DNA from: Apostichopus japonicus
Lineage: Eukaryota > Echinodermata > Holothuroidea > Aspidochirotida > Stichopodidae
DNA: 64,000 nt
Direction of reading: 5' to 3'
Assembly (NCBI RefSeq): GCF_037975245.1
Contig: NC_092582.1
Coordinates: 21,912,577-21,976,576 of the forward strand
Part shown: one piece after another, positions 12,384 through 25,200 of the stretch
Layout: each line of letters begins with the position of its first letter
How positions within the stretch are numbered: the first letter of the stretch is position 1
The notes under the pieces: generated by a model
Seen by the model: the letters and a program-made list of their open reading frames with translations, nothing else
The model's database searches: none
Told to the model about the DNA's origin: nothing
Translations under genes and position numbers: made by a program

Positions 12384-12603
12384 ACATCATAGCATTTCAA
12401 AGAAACATAGGTGTTAATAGGCAAACAACATCATAGCATTTCAAGGAAATAAAGGGTTCTGAGAGGCAGTAACACGTTGCATTTCAAGGAAACATAACTG
12501 TTGAGAGACATACAACCACATAGCATTTCAAGGAAATATAGGTGTTAATAGGCATACAACATCATAGCATTTCAAGGAAATATAGGTGTTGAGAGGCATT
12601 TCA
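12384..12603. repeat. Tandem repeat, about 44-bp unit, 5 copies
   Basis: Units built on ACATCATAGCATTTCAAGG followed by AAATATAGGTGTTAATAGG, diverged. Confidence 0.85.
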
Positions 12604-12666
12604 AGAGTAATGAATGACAGCTTTGATTCAAACGCAAAAATGAAATGCCAGGTGAGACAATACAAC

Positions 12667-13187
12667 CAACAATTACGGTGAGACTATAAACACCAGTGGT
12701 GTTACAATCAGGTTGTCTCAACAATTACGATGAGACTAGAAACACCAGTGGTGTTACAATCAGGTTGTCTCAACAATTACGGTGAGACTAGAAACACCAG
12801 TGGTGTTACAATCAGGTTGTCTCAACACTTACGGTGAGACTAGAAACACCAGTGGTGATACGATCAGGTTGTCTCAACAATTACGGTGAGACTAGAAACG
12901 CCAGTGGTGTTACGATCAGGTTGTCTCAACAATTACGGTGAGACTAGAAACGCCAGTGGTGTTACAATCAGGTTGTCTCAACAATTACGGTGAGACTATA
13001 AACACCAGTGGTGTTACAATCAGGTTGTCTCAACAATTACGGTGAGACTAGAAACAACAGTGGTGTTACAATCAGGTTGTCTTAACAATTACGGTGAGAC
13101 TAGAAACACCAGTGGTGTTACAATCAGGTTGTCTCAACAATTACAGTGAGACTAGAAACACCAGTGGTGTTGCAATCAGGTTGTCTT
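12667..13187. repeat. 52-bp minisatellite, 10 copies
   Basis: Unit CAACAATTACGGTGAGACTA ... CAGGTTGTCT, exact 52-bp spacing. Each unit contains the near-palindrome AACACCAGTGGTGTT bracketed by GAGAC and GTCTC, so single strands can fold into a hairpin per unit. Confidence 0.93.
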
Positions 13188-13189
13188 AA

Positions 13190-14015
13190 TGTCAATCTCA
13201 TGTTCAAAAACCTCATCTTTCAAATCCTTCGGAAGATCTCCATTTTATATCAAGTATGCAGCATGGTATTGTTAGAAGGGATCATGAGTGTCCACACCTG
13301 TGCAGTTGTTAACAAGGAACCACTTATTATTACAAAATAATGGACTTATTACTATAAAATAACTTACTAATAATGCCTAATGGACTTATAAATATAACAT
13401 AATGGACTTCCACTTCTATCACACACTCCATATTAGATACTCTTTATAAAGATCCTGTTAACAGGCTTCATCTTCTACACTACACAACATGCAAAAAAAA
13501 AAAAAATCAAGACATACTCAACAGACAGTTGTAGACTTAGCTTCATATTTAATAAATTAATATATAAGGGGATTTTACCTTGGAAGTTCTGATGAGCAAC
13601 AAGGGGAGGGGGGGAGGGGGGCATGGGGTACAGCCATGAGGCCATAGGTTAAATAGGGAGCCTGAATATGGGATAGAAAATCATGTTTTCAGAATGAGGA
13701 TGTAAATGGGACCTCCCAAACTCCCTGTACACTTCCCCCAATGATTATAAATGCCCAACAGTGCACATAGTTCCAGTTACCAGGTAAGGAACACAATGTA
13801 GGGTGTAGCAGGACAAACAGCAAGACAGGGGCACAGTGCCCCTTCTAGGGGCAGGCAGAACCTATTTTCTAAAAAAATTGTTTGGGGGGTGGCCAGACAT
13901 AATTCAGAAGAGATTCAAAATCATGTTTACTTCTTTGGTGGAGGGGGGTCGTATAAATTGTTTAATTTCTGCATTCCCTCTTAATAACATAATTTGGTTT
14001 TTAGATCTCTCTTTT
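13190..14015. other. Stretch without recognised gene
   Basis: AT-rich, G-run and A-run interruptions; CAGGGGCACAGTGCCCCT near 13828 resembles a DNA transposon end but no partner or target duplication was found. Confidence 0.5.
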
Positions 14016-14017
14016 TC

Positions 14018-14097
14018 CCTCCTCCTCCTTCTTCCTCCTCCTCCTCCTTCTTCCTCCTCCTCCTCCTCCTTCTCCTCCTCCTCTACCTCCTCCAGGA
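14018..14097. repeat. CTC/CTT trinucleotide microsatellite
   Basis: Imperfect CCT/CTT run. The Ser/Pro or Glu-rich reading frames through it are artefacts of the repeat. Confidence 0.9.
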
Positions 14098-14579
14098 AGA
14101 GGGTAGTCATGATGCAATTATAAATGACAAAAGACAGAATTGACTCATCCCAGGTGCCCAACTTTCCAAAAAGAGAACATTTTTGAGAGGTAAGAAAGAG
14201 CATATCCTAAAAACAGATTCGGGGGGTTCCACAACAAAAAAAATAATACAAAATAAAATGAAGATACATAAAGGGTTTCTTTGGAATAGTACATGTGTCA
14301 ACATGTTGAAGATATAGTCAACTTGCATGCATTACCGTAATAGCGAACAAAACGAAATACAACCAACTGCAGTAGTACGGACACACACAAGGCAATGGTA
14401 CAACTTATTTGCAGCATTCATAAGCAAAGGAATTTAAAGTAAATTAAGTCACGTTTTGCAACTCAAATTGAAGATATGACTTAATAGCTAATAGCCTTTT
14501 TAGCCTAACGACAGTCTACATCGATTGCTTGTTTTAAGTATCATTTATAGTGAGTGATATCACCAAATGATCCTCTTAT

Positions 14580-15010
14580 ATAAGAACTCCTTATATATCA
14601 ATAATAGTAGAACTCCTTATATATCAATAATAGTAGAACTCCTTATATATCAATAATAGTAGAACTCCTTATATATCAATAATAGTAGAACTCCTTATAT
14701 ATCAATAATAGTAGAACTCCTTATATATCAATAATAGTAGAACTCCTTATTTATCAATAATAGTAGAACTCCTTATACATCAAAGATAGCAAGAACTCCT
14801 TATATATCAATAATAATAGAACTCCTTATACATCAATCATAGTAGAACTCCTTATATACCATATTAGAACTCCTTATATACCATATTAGAACTCCTTATA
14901 TATCAATAATCATAGAGCTCCTTATATATCAATAATAATAGAACTCCTTATATATCAATAATAATAGAACTCCTTATATATCAATAATAGTATTGGAACT
15001 CCTTATATAC
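14580..15010. repeat. 26-bp minisatellite
   Basis: Unit AGAACTCCTTATATATCAAT plus AATAGT, perfect for the first several copies, then decaying with variants (TACC, TACATC) rightwards; about 16 copies. Confidence 0.93.
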
Positions 15011-15622
15011 CAAAGACATTAAGAGCTCCATACATTTCATGGTAGTAGAATTTCTACAATCTATTGTATTTCAAAGATAGTAACAGGCCCCTCATCTCAT
15101 AGAGTAAACGAGACCAACTGTTTGTAAATAAATTAGGTATTTCATCAAAATATTTATTTCTTCCCATAGTCTTCTGTTTTCGTCGGTAATCGGGAGGAGG
15201 CATGACCCCAATTAGCAGACAGTGTGTCCAACATTGGCAGACAGCCATAGTTTTGCTACCAGGAGACCCTCTCCTGTGATTGGTCGCTCTAATATAGCCC
15301 TAATTTAATGTCTTTACTTTGCATCTTGCCCCTGTTTCATTTCTTGGGCCATTTTTGCTGCGGTTAACTTACAGAGAAGTTTTTATGAAAGACAAATGAA
15401 ACTCAGAAGAAGAAGAAGAAGAAGCCATCCACAATTGAGCTCTTTTCCCGTTTTCTTGGGATCGTCATGGAAACCAGGAAAGTTCTCCTTTTCACCTCTT
15501 ACTACCGTCAGACGAGTAACAACCAATCTATCCTACTTCCCGATGCTAATTTTGCAGGCCACGATTGGCTTCATTGCTGTACAGTTTCACTGGAGCACGA
15601 CCTTCGCACTTCTCATTCTTCC

Positions 15623-15635
15623 AGGTCAAAGGTCA
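15623..15635 (+). promoter_or_regulatory. DR1-type nuclear receptor consensus
   Basis: AGGTCAAAGGTCA, an exact direct repeat of AGGTCA with 1-bp spacing, about 400 bp past the ABCA2 stop codon. This is the consensus bound by RXR heterodimers and HNF4-type receptors; binding here is not shown. Confidence 0.3.
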
Positions 15636-15802
15636 GCCTCGAGTCCTGAAAAAATGAAAAGAATATCTTACACAATTTATAAAAAAAAAATTTTCATATT
15701 ATGAAGATGATCCTCTTTTAGGGTGAATAATATGCAAGCTACAAACTTCAATCTTTTACAAACAGGATTTTTTTTCTCACTATATAGCTTTTTCCGCATT
15801 CC

Positions 15803-15808
15803 TTTATT
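15803..15808 (-). terminator. Candidate polyadenylation signal for ABCA2
   Basis: AATAAA on the minus strand about 230 nt past the stop; another AATAAA is at 15868-15873 and a third overlaps the stop at 16039-16044. Any could end the transcript; none is proven. Confidence 0.3.
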
Positions 15809-15954
15809 TTTGCACAGTATTTTTGTATCACCATAGATTCGATGTATTTTTCTATCCTATTATAGGTTTTATTTTGTATACCTTTTAGGCGATATTTTTC
15901 TACTATTTGCTTTTGAATGTTTCCTGTATTTTAAATGATTCCTGTATATTAATT

Positions 15955-16045
15955 GTTTCAATTCCTGTAAAGCGCTTCGAGTAGCGTTGCTGATGAGCGT
16001 GCTATATAAGTACTATGTTATTATTTGTATTATTATTATTTATTT
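15955..16045 (+). mobile_element. SINE-like 3' tail overlapping the ABCA2 stop
   Basis: CTGTAAAGCGCTTCGAGTAG, GCTATATAAGTACTATG and an ATT-rich tail resemble the 3' end of the SINE at 51590-51905 (CTGTAAAGCGCTTTGAGACC, GCGCTATATAAAAATC, ATT repeats). No tRNA-like head is obvious upstream, so it looks 5'-truncated. Confidence 0.6.
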
Positions 16046-16270
16046 TCGGTCTTTCTGTACTATAATACTCCACAGAGGTAAACATTTGCTGACCTTGAAC
16101 GTTGCATACTGTAAGAGGAATTCCTCGTCGTCGTCCTCGGTTTCGTCCAGACAGAGGTCACTCTCATCCAGGGTCTTATCCTGATGGTGTCTCCATCTGA
16201 ACCTTTTCGTATCATCTTTCAACACTTCTTCCTGCTGGTCCATTTGCTCTTTGGCAAAATTGACAAAAAC
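16040..16270 (-). CDS. ABCA2: ABCA2 last coding exon with stop
   Basis: 231 nt including TAA at 16040-16042, residues 2095-2170, phase 0 in, acceptor ACTTTACAG. Begins [15 protein letters not shown], has an acidic [10 protein letters not shown] stretch like the human EDLDTEDEG segment, and ends [11 protein letters not shown]. The tail after the acidic block is unlike human ABCA2. The stop sits in an ATT-rich SINE-like tail, and a donor-like AAG|GTCAGC lies at 16093-16094, so a further terminal exon cannot be excluded. Confidence 0.85.
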   Translation of the reverse strand, partial: VFVNFAKEQMDQQEEVLKDDTKRFRWRHHQDKTLDESDLCLDETEDDDEEFLLQYATFKVSKCLPLWSIIVQKDRK

Positions 16271-19200
16271 CTGTAAAGTTTTAAAAAATTTCATCAAAAA
16301 TGTTAGACAGTATTTCCTGCTCTGACTAACGACAGATTAACCTTAACGAGCTATCCCTACCGATTGGAGATGCTCCCCCACAACAAAAGTCATTTTAATT
16401 AAAAAAACAACATAAAATAAAACTGTTAGCAAACTGCTTATCCACTAGAGAGCCTGTGTAATAGAAAGTGTAAAAGTAAGTTGGCCTGACGTTTCGATCC
16501 TAGCAGGATCTTCTGCAGACGCTAAATGACAAGTAACAGTAACAGAAGGGACAAAAAAAACATGCACAGAATACAGACAGGTTAATGAGCACGGTGAACA
16601 CAATGAGATAGATTGTTTATAATTAAAAATTAGATTGTTTATAATTAGATTGTTTATAATTGTTTATAATTAAAAAACAATTAGTTTCAAACAATCAGTG
16701 TTGAATCATGCCAGAGGGAGGAAGCCATGAAATAACAGACATGAAGCTAATGAGCAGACAATGTCTTCACTTTGTAAACAAAAAAATCTTTACAAGAAAA
16801 AAAAGGAATCATTTTGCGCTGGGGAGCAGATTCAAACAGTTTTACATGATGTATCGCGTATTGTTTAAACAAAGATCCAATGAGAACCCTCACAAAATGA
16901 CAGGTTAATGAGCACAGTGAACACAATGAGATAGATTGTTTATAATTAAACATTAGATTGTTTATAATTGTTTATAATTAGATTGTTTATAATTGTTTAT
17001 AATTAAAAAAACAATTAGTTTCAAACAATCAGTGTTGAATCATGTCAGAGGGAGGAAGCCATGAAATAACAGACATGAAGCTAATGAGCAGGCAATGTCT
17101 TCACTTTGTAAACAAAAAAATCTTTACAAGAAAAAAAGGAATCATTTCGCGCTGGGGAGCAGATTCAAACAGTTTTACATGATGTATCGCGTATTGTTTA
17201 AACAAAGATCCAATGAGAACCCTCACAAAATGTCTTCGCTCAAAGATCGCGATTTAATTTGAAACAAGTTTATCTTGTTGGGACATATTTACAATTCGGT
17301 TAATACATTAGTACCATTTGGCCCCTTGTCTAAACTTGTTTTCCAATTGTTTTTTTGTTCTTGTAAACCGACCAGAAACATACTATCGCATACTTTTCTA
17401 GATCTGCAAATAGAGAACGCACCACTTTCAAATCAAACTTATAGAACGAAAGACTTTCTGCCTCACATAGTTGGTAAACTCACTGATTAGAAGTCAAAAA
17501 TACAAACCTGGCACAAAATGAGACAGCTTTATATGGTCGTCCGGTTGATGGAATGATTTTTATTTTATGTAACTTAAATAGTTAGCATATATGCTTTACA
17601 AAAATGAATTACAAAGAAACCTAAACCTAGTTAAAGTTATCTAAGGTCTACAGTAGGGTTTCCCTAACTTTATCCCCCCACGAGCCGCTGTGGATGTCAG
17701 AGTTGTCCACGAACCCCCAACTTTTCGAGACACGATCTGAGTCATTATTATATTATTATTATTATAATCCCCATAACAGTGCTTCATTAAAGATCAAGTT
17801 CATAGTGTAATATTGTCCTGTCATGCTGTAAACCAACTTCATCAAAGTCATGCGGCCTGTGTCTGCTTCATAATTCAGTTATTTATCATATGCACGGTAC
17901 AGTACTACTATGGTAACATATGCGTATGGAATGCGAAAAGATTTTGTCGATAGGTATGACTTTAGTACATTACTAAATTACATGATATATCAGATTTTAG
18001 TTCAACAAAAAGTACTCTAGTTTTGACTTTCAGATACGTCTCACTGGGATGGATTCACGCACCCCTGGGGGTTCATGCACCCCAGATAGGGAACCCCTAG
18101 TCTACAGGATACCTTTCATGTGAATCTTAATGAATAATTGGCAGCTACTGCTGACAGAAGCTACTACTCACGTTATCTAAGGTCGTCTGACTGACGGAGT
18201 AGTCTTCTATACTTAACATTTCTTTGATGTCTTCTAGCTTGGTGAATAATTCCTCAAGATTTACATGAACTAATTTCATGCTGTATTGCACAACGTTGTA
18301 ATGCTCTTCCTGCAGAGAAAGACAAAACAAAACAATACAAAACAAAATACAACAAGAGCATCAATGACGCAGTATCTCAATACTGGAAGTTCTAATTTCG
18401 ATTCCTAGTTTCTTATCTTTGCTCTGTCTCTACAATTATCAATATCAATCATGGTACAACAAATATAAAACTTGCATTTACGCTACTTTGCCACGAATAG
18501 TCTCTGCAGGTTACACTTCATCCTGCGAGTGTTGCCTTTAGCGCTCATTGCCTGTTTGTCGAGAGAACGGCGTTGCAAGGTTTAGTAATGTCATAGAAAA
18601 TTTAAGAACATTTTTTATGTGGTATCCTTCATCTTGGGTCAGTCTCTGTTGGACTTTTTGGTCATATAGTTTGACGTCAATGACAACAGTCAAATAAGAA
18701 GAGGCGAACAACTCGACCATATTCTGGATGCCCGCCTTGAGAAAGCTAGGCCTATCGACCTACTGTACGATACTGTAGACTGTAGTGGTGACTACCATCA
18801 AAACTGTGTACACTTCCAAGTATCAAAACAACCCACGTTTTTCTGTCTCAATTATTTTGACATGAAGACTTCATGGATTTACGACTTGGAAAAAAATAAT
18901 GTACAAGTAGATTACCAGCTTTTACTTGAAAGTGATGGGTGGCCTCCTCCTCCCCTAATAGCCACCCCAGTTCCTCTCCATTTTAGTATTTTCTTTTAAT
19001 TCTTTATATATTTGATGTCAAACATCACAGGTTCAAAAGAAAGCTAAACATACTTCTTATAACCTAATAGTTATACATCTTATATCCTTATAAATAAAAC
19101 ATAACCTTATACAATTTTTATGTCTTATAAAAGCTGTGATGCTATGGCCGGCTCCTCTTTTATACATACTCCAGTGAAAATAAAATGTGATAGATTATTA

Positions 19201-22200
19201 TTTTTGTTTTTAATTCTTTTTTTTGGGGGGGGGAGGGGGGTTATAGAAATATGCCAAACAAGCTGTTAATTCATAATGATGCTTCATTCTAGAAATGCAC
19301 AATATACACTCTATTCCAAATGAATAGTTGTTGTATTATCCCATTAACATTATGTTAAAATTATGGCGTCACAGTTTATATATAAGTTGGAAACTTAACT
19401 TAATTAAAACACACTGTAAGGCAATCAAACAAACTTACCCTGGCCCAAAACTGCCTGAACGCCACCAGTAAAATGCTAATGTGGCTATTACTAAATGAAG
19501 GCCTAATATAGGATGCACTTGGCCTAGCCTAAGTATCCTTCAGTAATTATACAAAAATACCTCATGGGCAATCAAACAAACTTATCATGACTCTTCCTCT
19601 GAAAAAACTACCTGAACACCAGTACAATCCTTAAATGGATATTACTAAAACCATGGAGCTATAAACAGATGAAGTCCTAATATAAATTAAATGCAGTACA
19701 ACAATGTGTATATGGAATTAGTGTGCAATACACTACCAGTACCAGCAGCGTATCTCACAACAGTACAGAAAATTGGTCGCGAGGGTAGCCATTTTCGTAT
19801 GTCTAACATGTAGCTGCCATGAGTCATAGCCAATCTGCTACAAACCAGACTTGGAGGTGGGGCTTAATCATCAAAAACAAGGAAACAAGTTCCTTACAAA
19901 CAAGTTTTGGAGCGTGTGCAAAAAAGGCTTGTTTCAAATGTGTTTTAGCCCGATTTGGCCAAATTTGGACATAAATCGGTGAAAAAGTCATAGAATGAGA
20001 TACAATTCTGGAATAAAAAATAGTAACTTTTGTTGGCCTATATGATATATGCTTGCTCTGGAAACTCCAGCGAAAAAGAACTTTGTATGAAGACGCTGAA
20101 AATTTTTTAAGAGAAAAGAGAGTCCCATTTACTGTTACAATATCTCTATACATGTAATGTATTGAGATAACAAAACAAAAAGAAGAAAGAATTGTTAAAA
20201 GAACAAAAGACAAGTTTGATAAAATCAACGCTCTGTTGATTCGTTTTCTCAGAACTTAGAATGCCATTTGAGATTGTGCGACCGTCTTTGAAAGTACCTG
20301 CCGGACTTCCAGGGACCAGTCATTGATATTAATTACAGGCGCATAGCCAAGGGGGGGGGGCGAAGGGGGCAGCCGCCCCCCCCCCCTTAAGCATATTTTG
20401 TAAAAAATTTTAATATATTTTTATGATATCGCTAGTAATTTCAAAAGAGAAAATGCTAAGATGCAACTTAGAAGGCGTCGGAAGTGCCATTTCCAGCGAT
20501 CTGGGAGGCATTTTACTTTAATTATGATTTTTAGTTTCATGATACTAGATAGTCATATGTGTGCAGGATGGGGAAGCAGAACGTCTCTTGATGTCAGGGG
20601 TAGCTATTCAAACTTACACACAGTCTCACGTTTACATCTATATATGAATATTACTTTCATGGTGTTATAAACAGGTACAGAACAGTTTGAAGTACATTGT
20701 TTGCACTCAACCATAATTCATACAACTGACTTTAATGTTATAATAAGTGTTGTCTAAATATTAGAGATTTTCTTTACCTTGAGTTCCGCTTTTGGAAATG
20801 TGTGACTGAACCACTGAGAGACCTGCGATAAGTTGGGCCTGTCTCCCTTGATCTTCAGAGTTATGGTGTAACCGTCACCAAATCTGTTTTTTAAGTGTTG
20901 GGTACTCCCTAGACATTTAAACCTGGCGTTGACCATGATGGCCATACGGTTACAGAGGGCTTCGCATTCCTCCATACTGTACGGACAAAGAGATTAGAAA
21001 AAAGAGCAGTTGGCATCAGCTGGTGTTAGAAGAGCACTTTTAAACGAAGACATGAGGGAAAGATGCAACAACAGCGATAAACAATTGGATATTAAGAAAC
21101 TATTCAATAAGATTGCAATTTTGCTGAGATTATATACAAAGACAGGGAAACAGGTTGAAGTATACACCTTTGATTCTTCTCCAGCTTAGAGCTGTAGTTA
21201 TATTTTAATTATTTTGGATGCAAACAGAAGCAGTAAATGGAAGCTATGCCAGTATTAAAGAAGTGTTTGTACCTTTCCAGCTTTCCATCTAACAAGTGAC
21301 AATACATAAACAAAACATTAATTGAAGACCCAATCAGTTAAAGGGTGCTGTACCACACTACGTACTAACTTGCCTTACAGAAGGCCGTACACTGGATGCC
21401 AGGGCTGAAAGCGACCCACCTTAAAGTAATTGTCCTGACCCAGTTTTTATTTTAATAGTTGTAAAGACCCATAGCCTTCAACTGACGCCCAACCACACCC
21501 TCCTCCCACACATTGAACACCTGAACAGCTCACACGATATCCTTGTTAACGCAACAGTGTTGAATCCAGCATCCCACTGACAGCTTAAGTTAAAATCCCA
21601 ATTAGCTGATTAAAAGATTTCCTTGTTTTCTTACCTATGAGATGTTAACACCACCGACTTGCCTTCTTTGACGATCCTTTGTATTACCTTCCATAGAAAT
21701 TGTCTGGAATGTGGATCCATGCCCGTTGTGGGCTCATCCTGTAACAAAGTATTCGGATATTGCTACATTGTATTCTGTATGTTCAAATTCAAATATCAGG
21801 TTTACCCATGAGACTAGCAACAGCAGTTTACCCGTGAGACTAGCAACAGCAGTTTACCCATGAGACTAGCAACAGCAGTTTATCCATGAGACTAGCAACA
21901 GCAGTTTAACCATGAGACTAGCAACAGCAGTTTACCCATGAGACTAGCATCAGTATTTTACCCTTGATGAGACTAGCAACAGCAGTTACCCATGAGACTA
22001 GCAACAGCACATGAGACTAGCAACAGCAGTTTACCCTTGAGACTAGCAACAGCACATGAGACTAGCAACAGCAATTTACCCTTGAGACTAGCAACAGCAC
22101 ATGAGACTAGCAACAGCAGTTTACCCATGAGACTAGCAACAGCACATGAGACTAGCAACAGCACATGAGACTAGCAACATCGGTCTACAAGTGTTCATAA

Positions 22201-25200
22201 CGTTCCAACCATCTGTGTTAATATCTGCTTACAAGCAACCAATCAGAGATCGCATAGTGACTGACTCACCATGAAGATGACTGGAGGATACCCAATCAGG
22301 GCTATGGCAGTCGATAGCTTCCTCTTATTTCCTCCACTATAAAGACCTGACGGAACATCCGCATACTCTGATAATGCTAGTTTTTGAATTGCCCAGTTAA
22401 CAACCTGCGGGGAAATAAACACATTGACAATTTCTACCTGTAAGTTGCATAAAAAATCAATGAATAAACATGAAACAAACTTTCTCTCCTCTCCGTGTAA
22501 AACCACATTAAGAATCGATGCATAATAATCATATCAAACTTTCATCTTCTCTCCTTATTAATTTCTTTCAAGAATCAATGAATAAACATAACCCAACCTT
22601 GCCCTATCATCCAGCTTCAATTCAAATATTCACACCTTGGCTAGGAAATATCCATAGGAAATGTGTTTCTTTGTGAAGGACATATCCATAGGAAGTGTGT
22701 TCGTTTGGTCATAGAAATGCACTTTCAAGCGGATATATCCTATACAATGAAGCCTAGCTGTCTGTGATAATTGGGAGGCTCCATAATCACTTTGGGATTT
22801 ATTGTGTCTACAAGGTTTTTAGACTTTGACCTCTATTGACCTCACAAAACAAGTGACCTTCACTTAAAAACAATGAAACAATGAATAAACATGACCTACC
22901 TTGCTCTCCTGTCTTCTCGGAATTCCTTTCAATCGTGAGTAGAAGAGCAGATGTTCTCTGGCCGTCAATTCCTCAAAGAGAGCATCAAACTGAGGGCAGT
23001 ATCCTATATTTTTATGAAGTCTCCACCTTACACTGGAATTTGAAGAAAAAAAACAGTATCGTGTCACAGTTCATACCTTTCATCGATAACAATGGCCCAG
23101 ATTCTAATTATTTCTTTTCCATCATTTCATTTATCTCCCACCCTTCCTCTTCCCCTGCTGGTTTCTTTTTTTCTTCTCTCCATCCCTTGTCTACTAATCC
23201 CCTTTCATCCATCTCTTTGTATTCACCATGCTCATTAACCTGTCTGTATTCTGTGCATGTTTTTGTCCCTTCTGTTACTGTTACTTGTCATTCAGCCTTT
23301 GAGAAGATCCTGCTAGGATCGAAACGTCAGGCCCTCTTACTTTTACACATTCTCTTACACAGGCTCTCTAGTGGATAAGCAGTTTGCTAACAGTTTTATT
23401 TTATTTTGATTTTCATTTTTATTTCTTTTCCAAACTGCTCCTAGTATCTCATGAAATTTTTTGCATATTCTAATGTAGCATTTTGATTAAATAATGTTAC
23501 CAAAAACCTGTCCAAATTGACAAAAAATAGGATTATATAATAATTATACATCATATAACCAAGCTGAGACAACTTCCTATATGCTTTTACTATGAATGTT
23601 AAACAAGACTTGTTTATAAATTCTCATCATTTCCATACCTATACATTTTGCATATTATTATTAAATTTTATTAAAATATTTTCATTATCATTAGTTCAAA
23701 AAAAAGAAAGAAAAAAAAATTTGGTTAGTCAAGCCATTGGGTTTGTACTGTGATGGGTATACAGTATTGAAGAGCATGGCAAAACTGCTCAAAATCGGGT
23801 CAAAAGGCTGTCTTAATTCAAAACTAAAACATCAACATTGCAAAAAATTAGCTCATTCAGACATACTTTTCAGAATGAAATTCTGCTTCTCTGTGCAAAA
23901 ACATAACAAATATATTATAATGTGCTACCAAGCAATCTGCAGGAAGATGTCAGCCTTTTCACCAAACAAGAAGTACCATCATCCATCCCTTCAAAGTGAC
24001 ACCATTCATTGAAAGGTTTGGGATCAAACTTTATACATTTAACTCTAAGTCACTTTAAGTTTTTAGGAGAACATACTCCGTTTGAAACATAGGTAACTTT
24101 GTTATCTGAAACTTTAATTTCGATTACTTTTCATTAAGAGAAAAAAACTGTTAGTAAGAGCCTCTGTAGGTTAAATATGTAAAGGTTAAGAGAGCCTGGC
24201 TTCTACGATCCTACCAGGATCTCCCCAGTTAGCCTCTAGAAGATCCTGCTAGGATCGACAAGACAGGCCCTCTAAATTTTTTACTGATTAATTTCACTGT
24301 TATGGGTTCATTTTATCTCATCAGGTTAAATCTCTAATCCAGAGTCACTCACCTTGAATTGCTGATAAAGGCATTACCTCCGGTTATCCGTTCGTCACCT
24401 GTGAGCATTTTAAATGTAGTTGTCTTTCCAGCTCCATTGACCCCTAAAAGACCAAAGCACTGTGCAAATAGAAAAAAAAATATATGAAAATCACCTCTGC
24501 TTGTATTGATAACTCTCATCATAAAACAACAAACTTTCCCAAAGTATTTCCGGTGGCTAAAGCTGATTGTATAGTAAACTTGCAGGACATTTTCTACATC
24601 TTTTGTTAGAAACCCCTATCTTGACAGGTTTTTGTACCACAAAGGTATGAATTTGTCCAAATTTGGTGATATTTTGAGCATGCGTCTGACAACAGCAGAG
24701 TGAATGATGGCATTGAGGCAACTGATTTGAAAATGACTTTTTGTTTCGTTTTTAATAATATTAAATCATTTATCCACAGAGATAAACAAGTACTTATACA
24801 TAAAAGTTACACATTAAAGTTGTTGAATAAAGAGAACTTGGACCGCCAATTGTAACAGGTTTCAAGGATAAATCAACAAGAAGATTATATTATAGCCCAA
24901 GCAAAGCTTTTGAAGAACATCTTCCAAAATGACATCATAGACAAACCACCAATTGCGATCCAACTTCCTGGAGAAAGAGAAGGTTTAGCGCCCCCAAAAA
25001 TAAGTAACATTCAAATCAACTAAATCTCGAGTTAGGGAAAAGATATTGAGATGGGGTTTTCAACTAACATTGTGGAATATTTCTTCCTTCAGTATAAATT
25101 TAACATTACTTTCTGCCACCAGAATTGCTATTTGAACTATAATCTTGCCCTAATCAGTCTGAGTTTAGTTACCCAAAGATGCAGAATCTGGTCACAAGGA

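Noticed and set aside
12667-13187. Possible CRISPR array (regular 52-bp spacing)
   Set aside because: The whole unit repeats with no unique spacers, and the window is clearly eukaryotic.
20337-20460. Another hAT-like element starting CAGGCGCATAGCC
   Set aside because: Only one plausible end is visible; no matching inverted end or 8-bp duplication was found, so it is noted in the intron entry, not called as an element.
22881-23378. 165-codon plus-strand frame
   Set aside because: It runs antisense through the NBD2 Q-loop exon and into a palindrome-family repeat; composition and context show it is a shadow.
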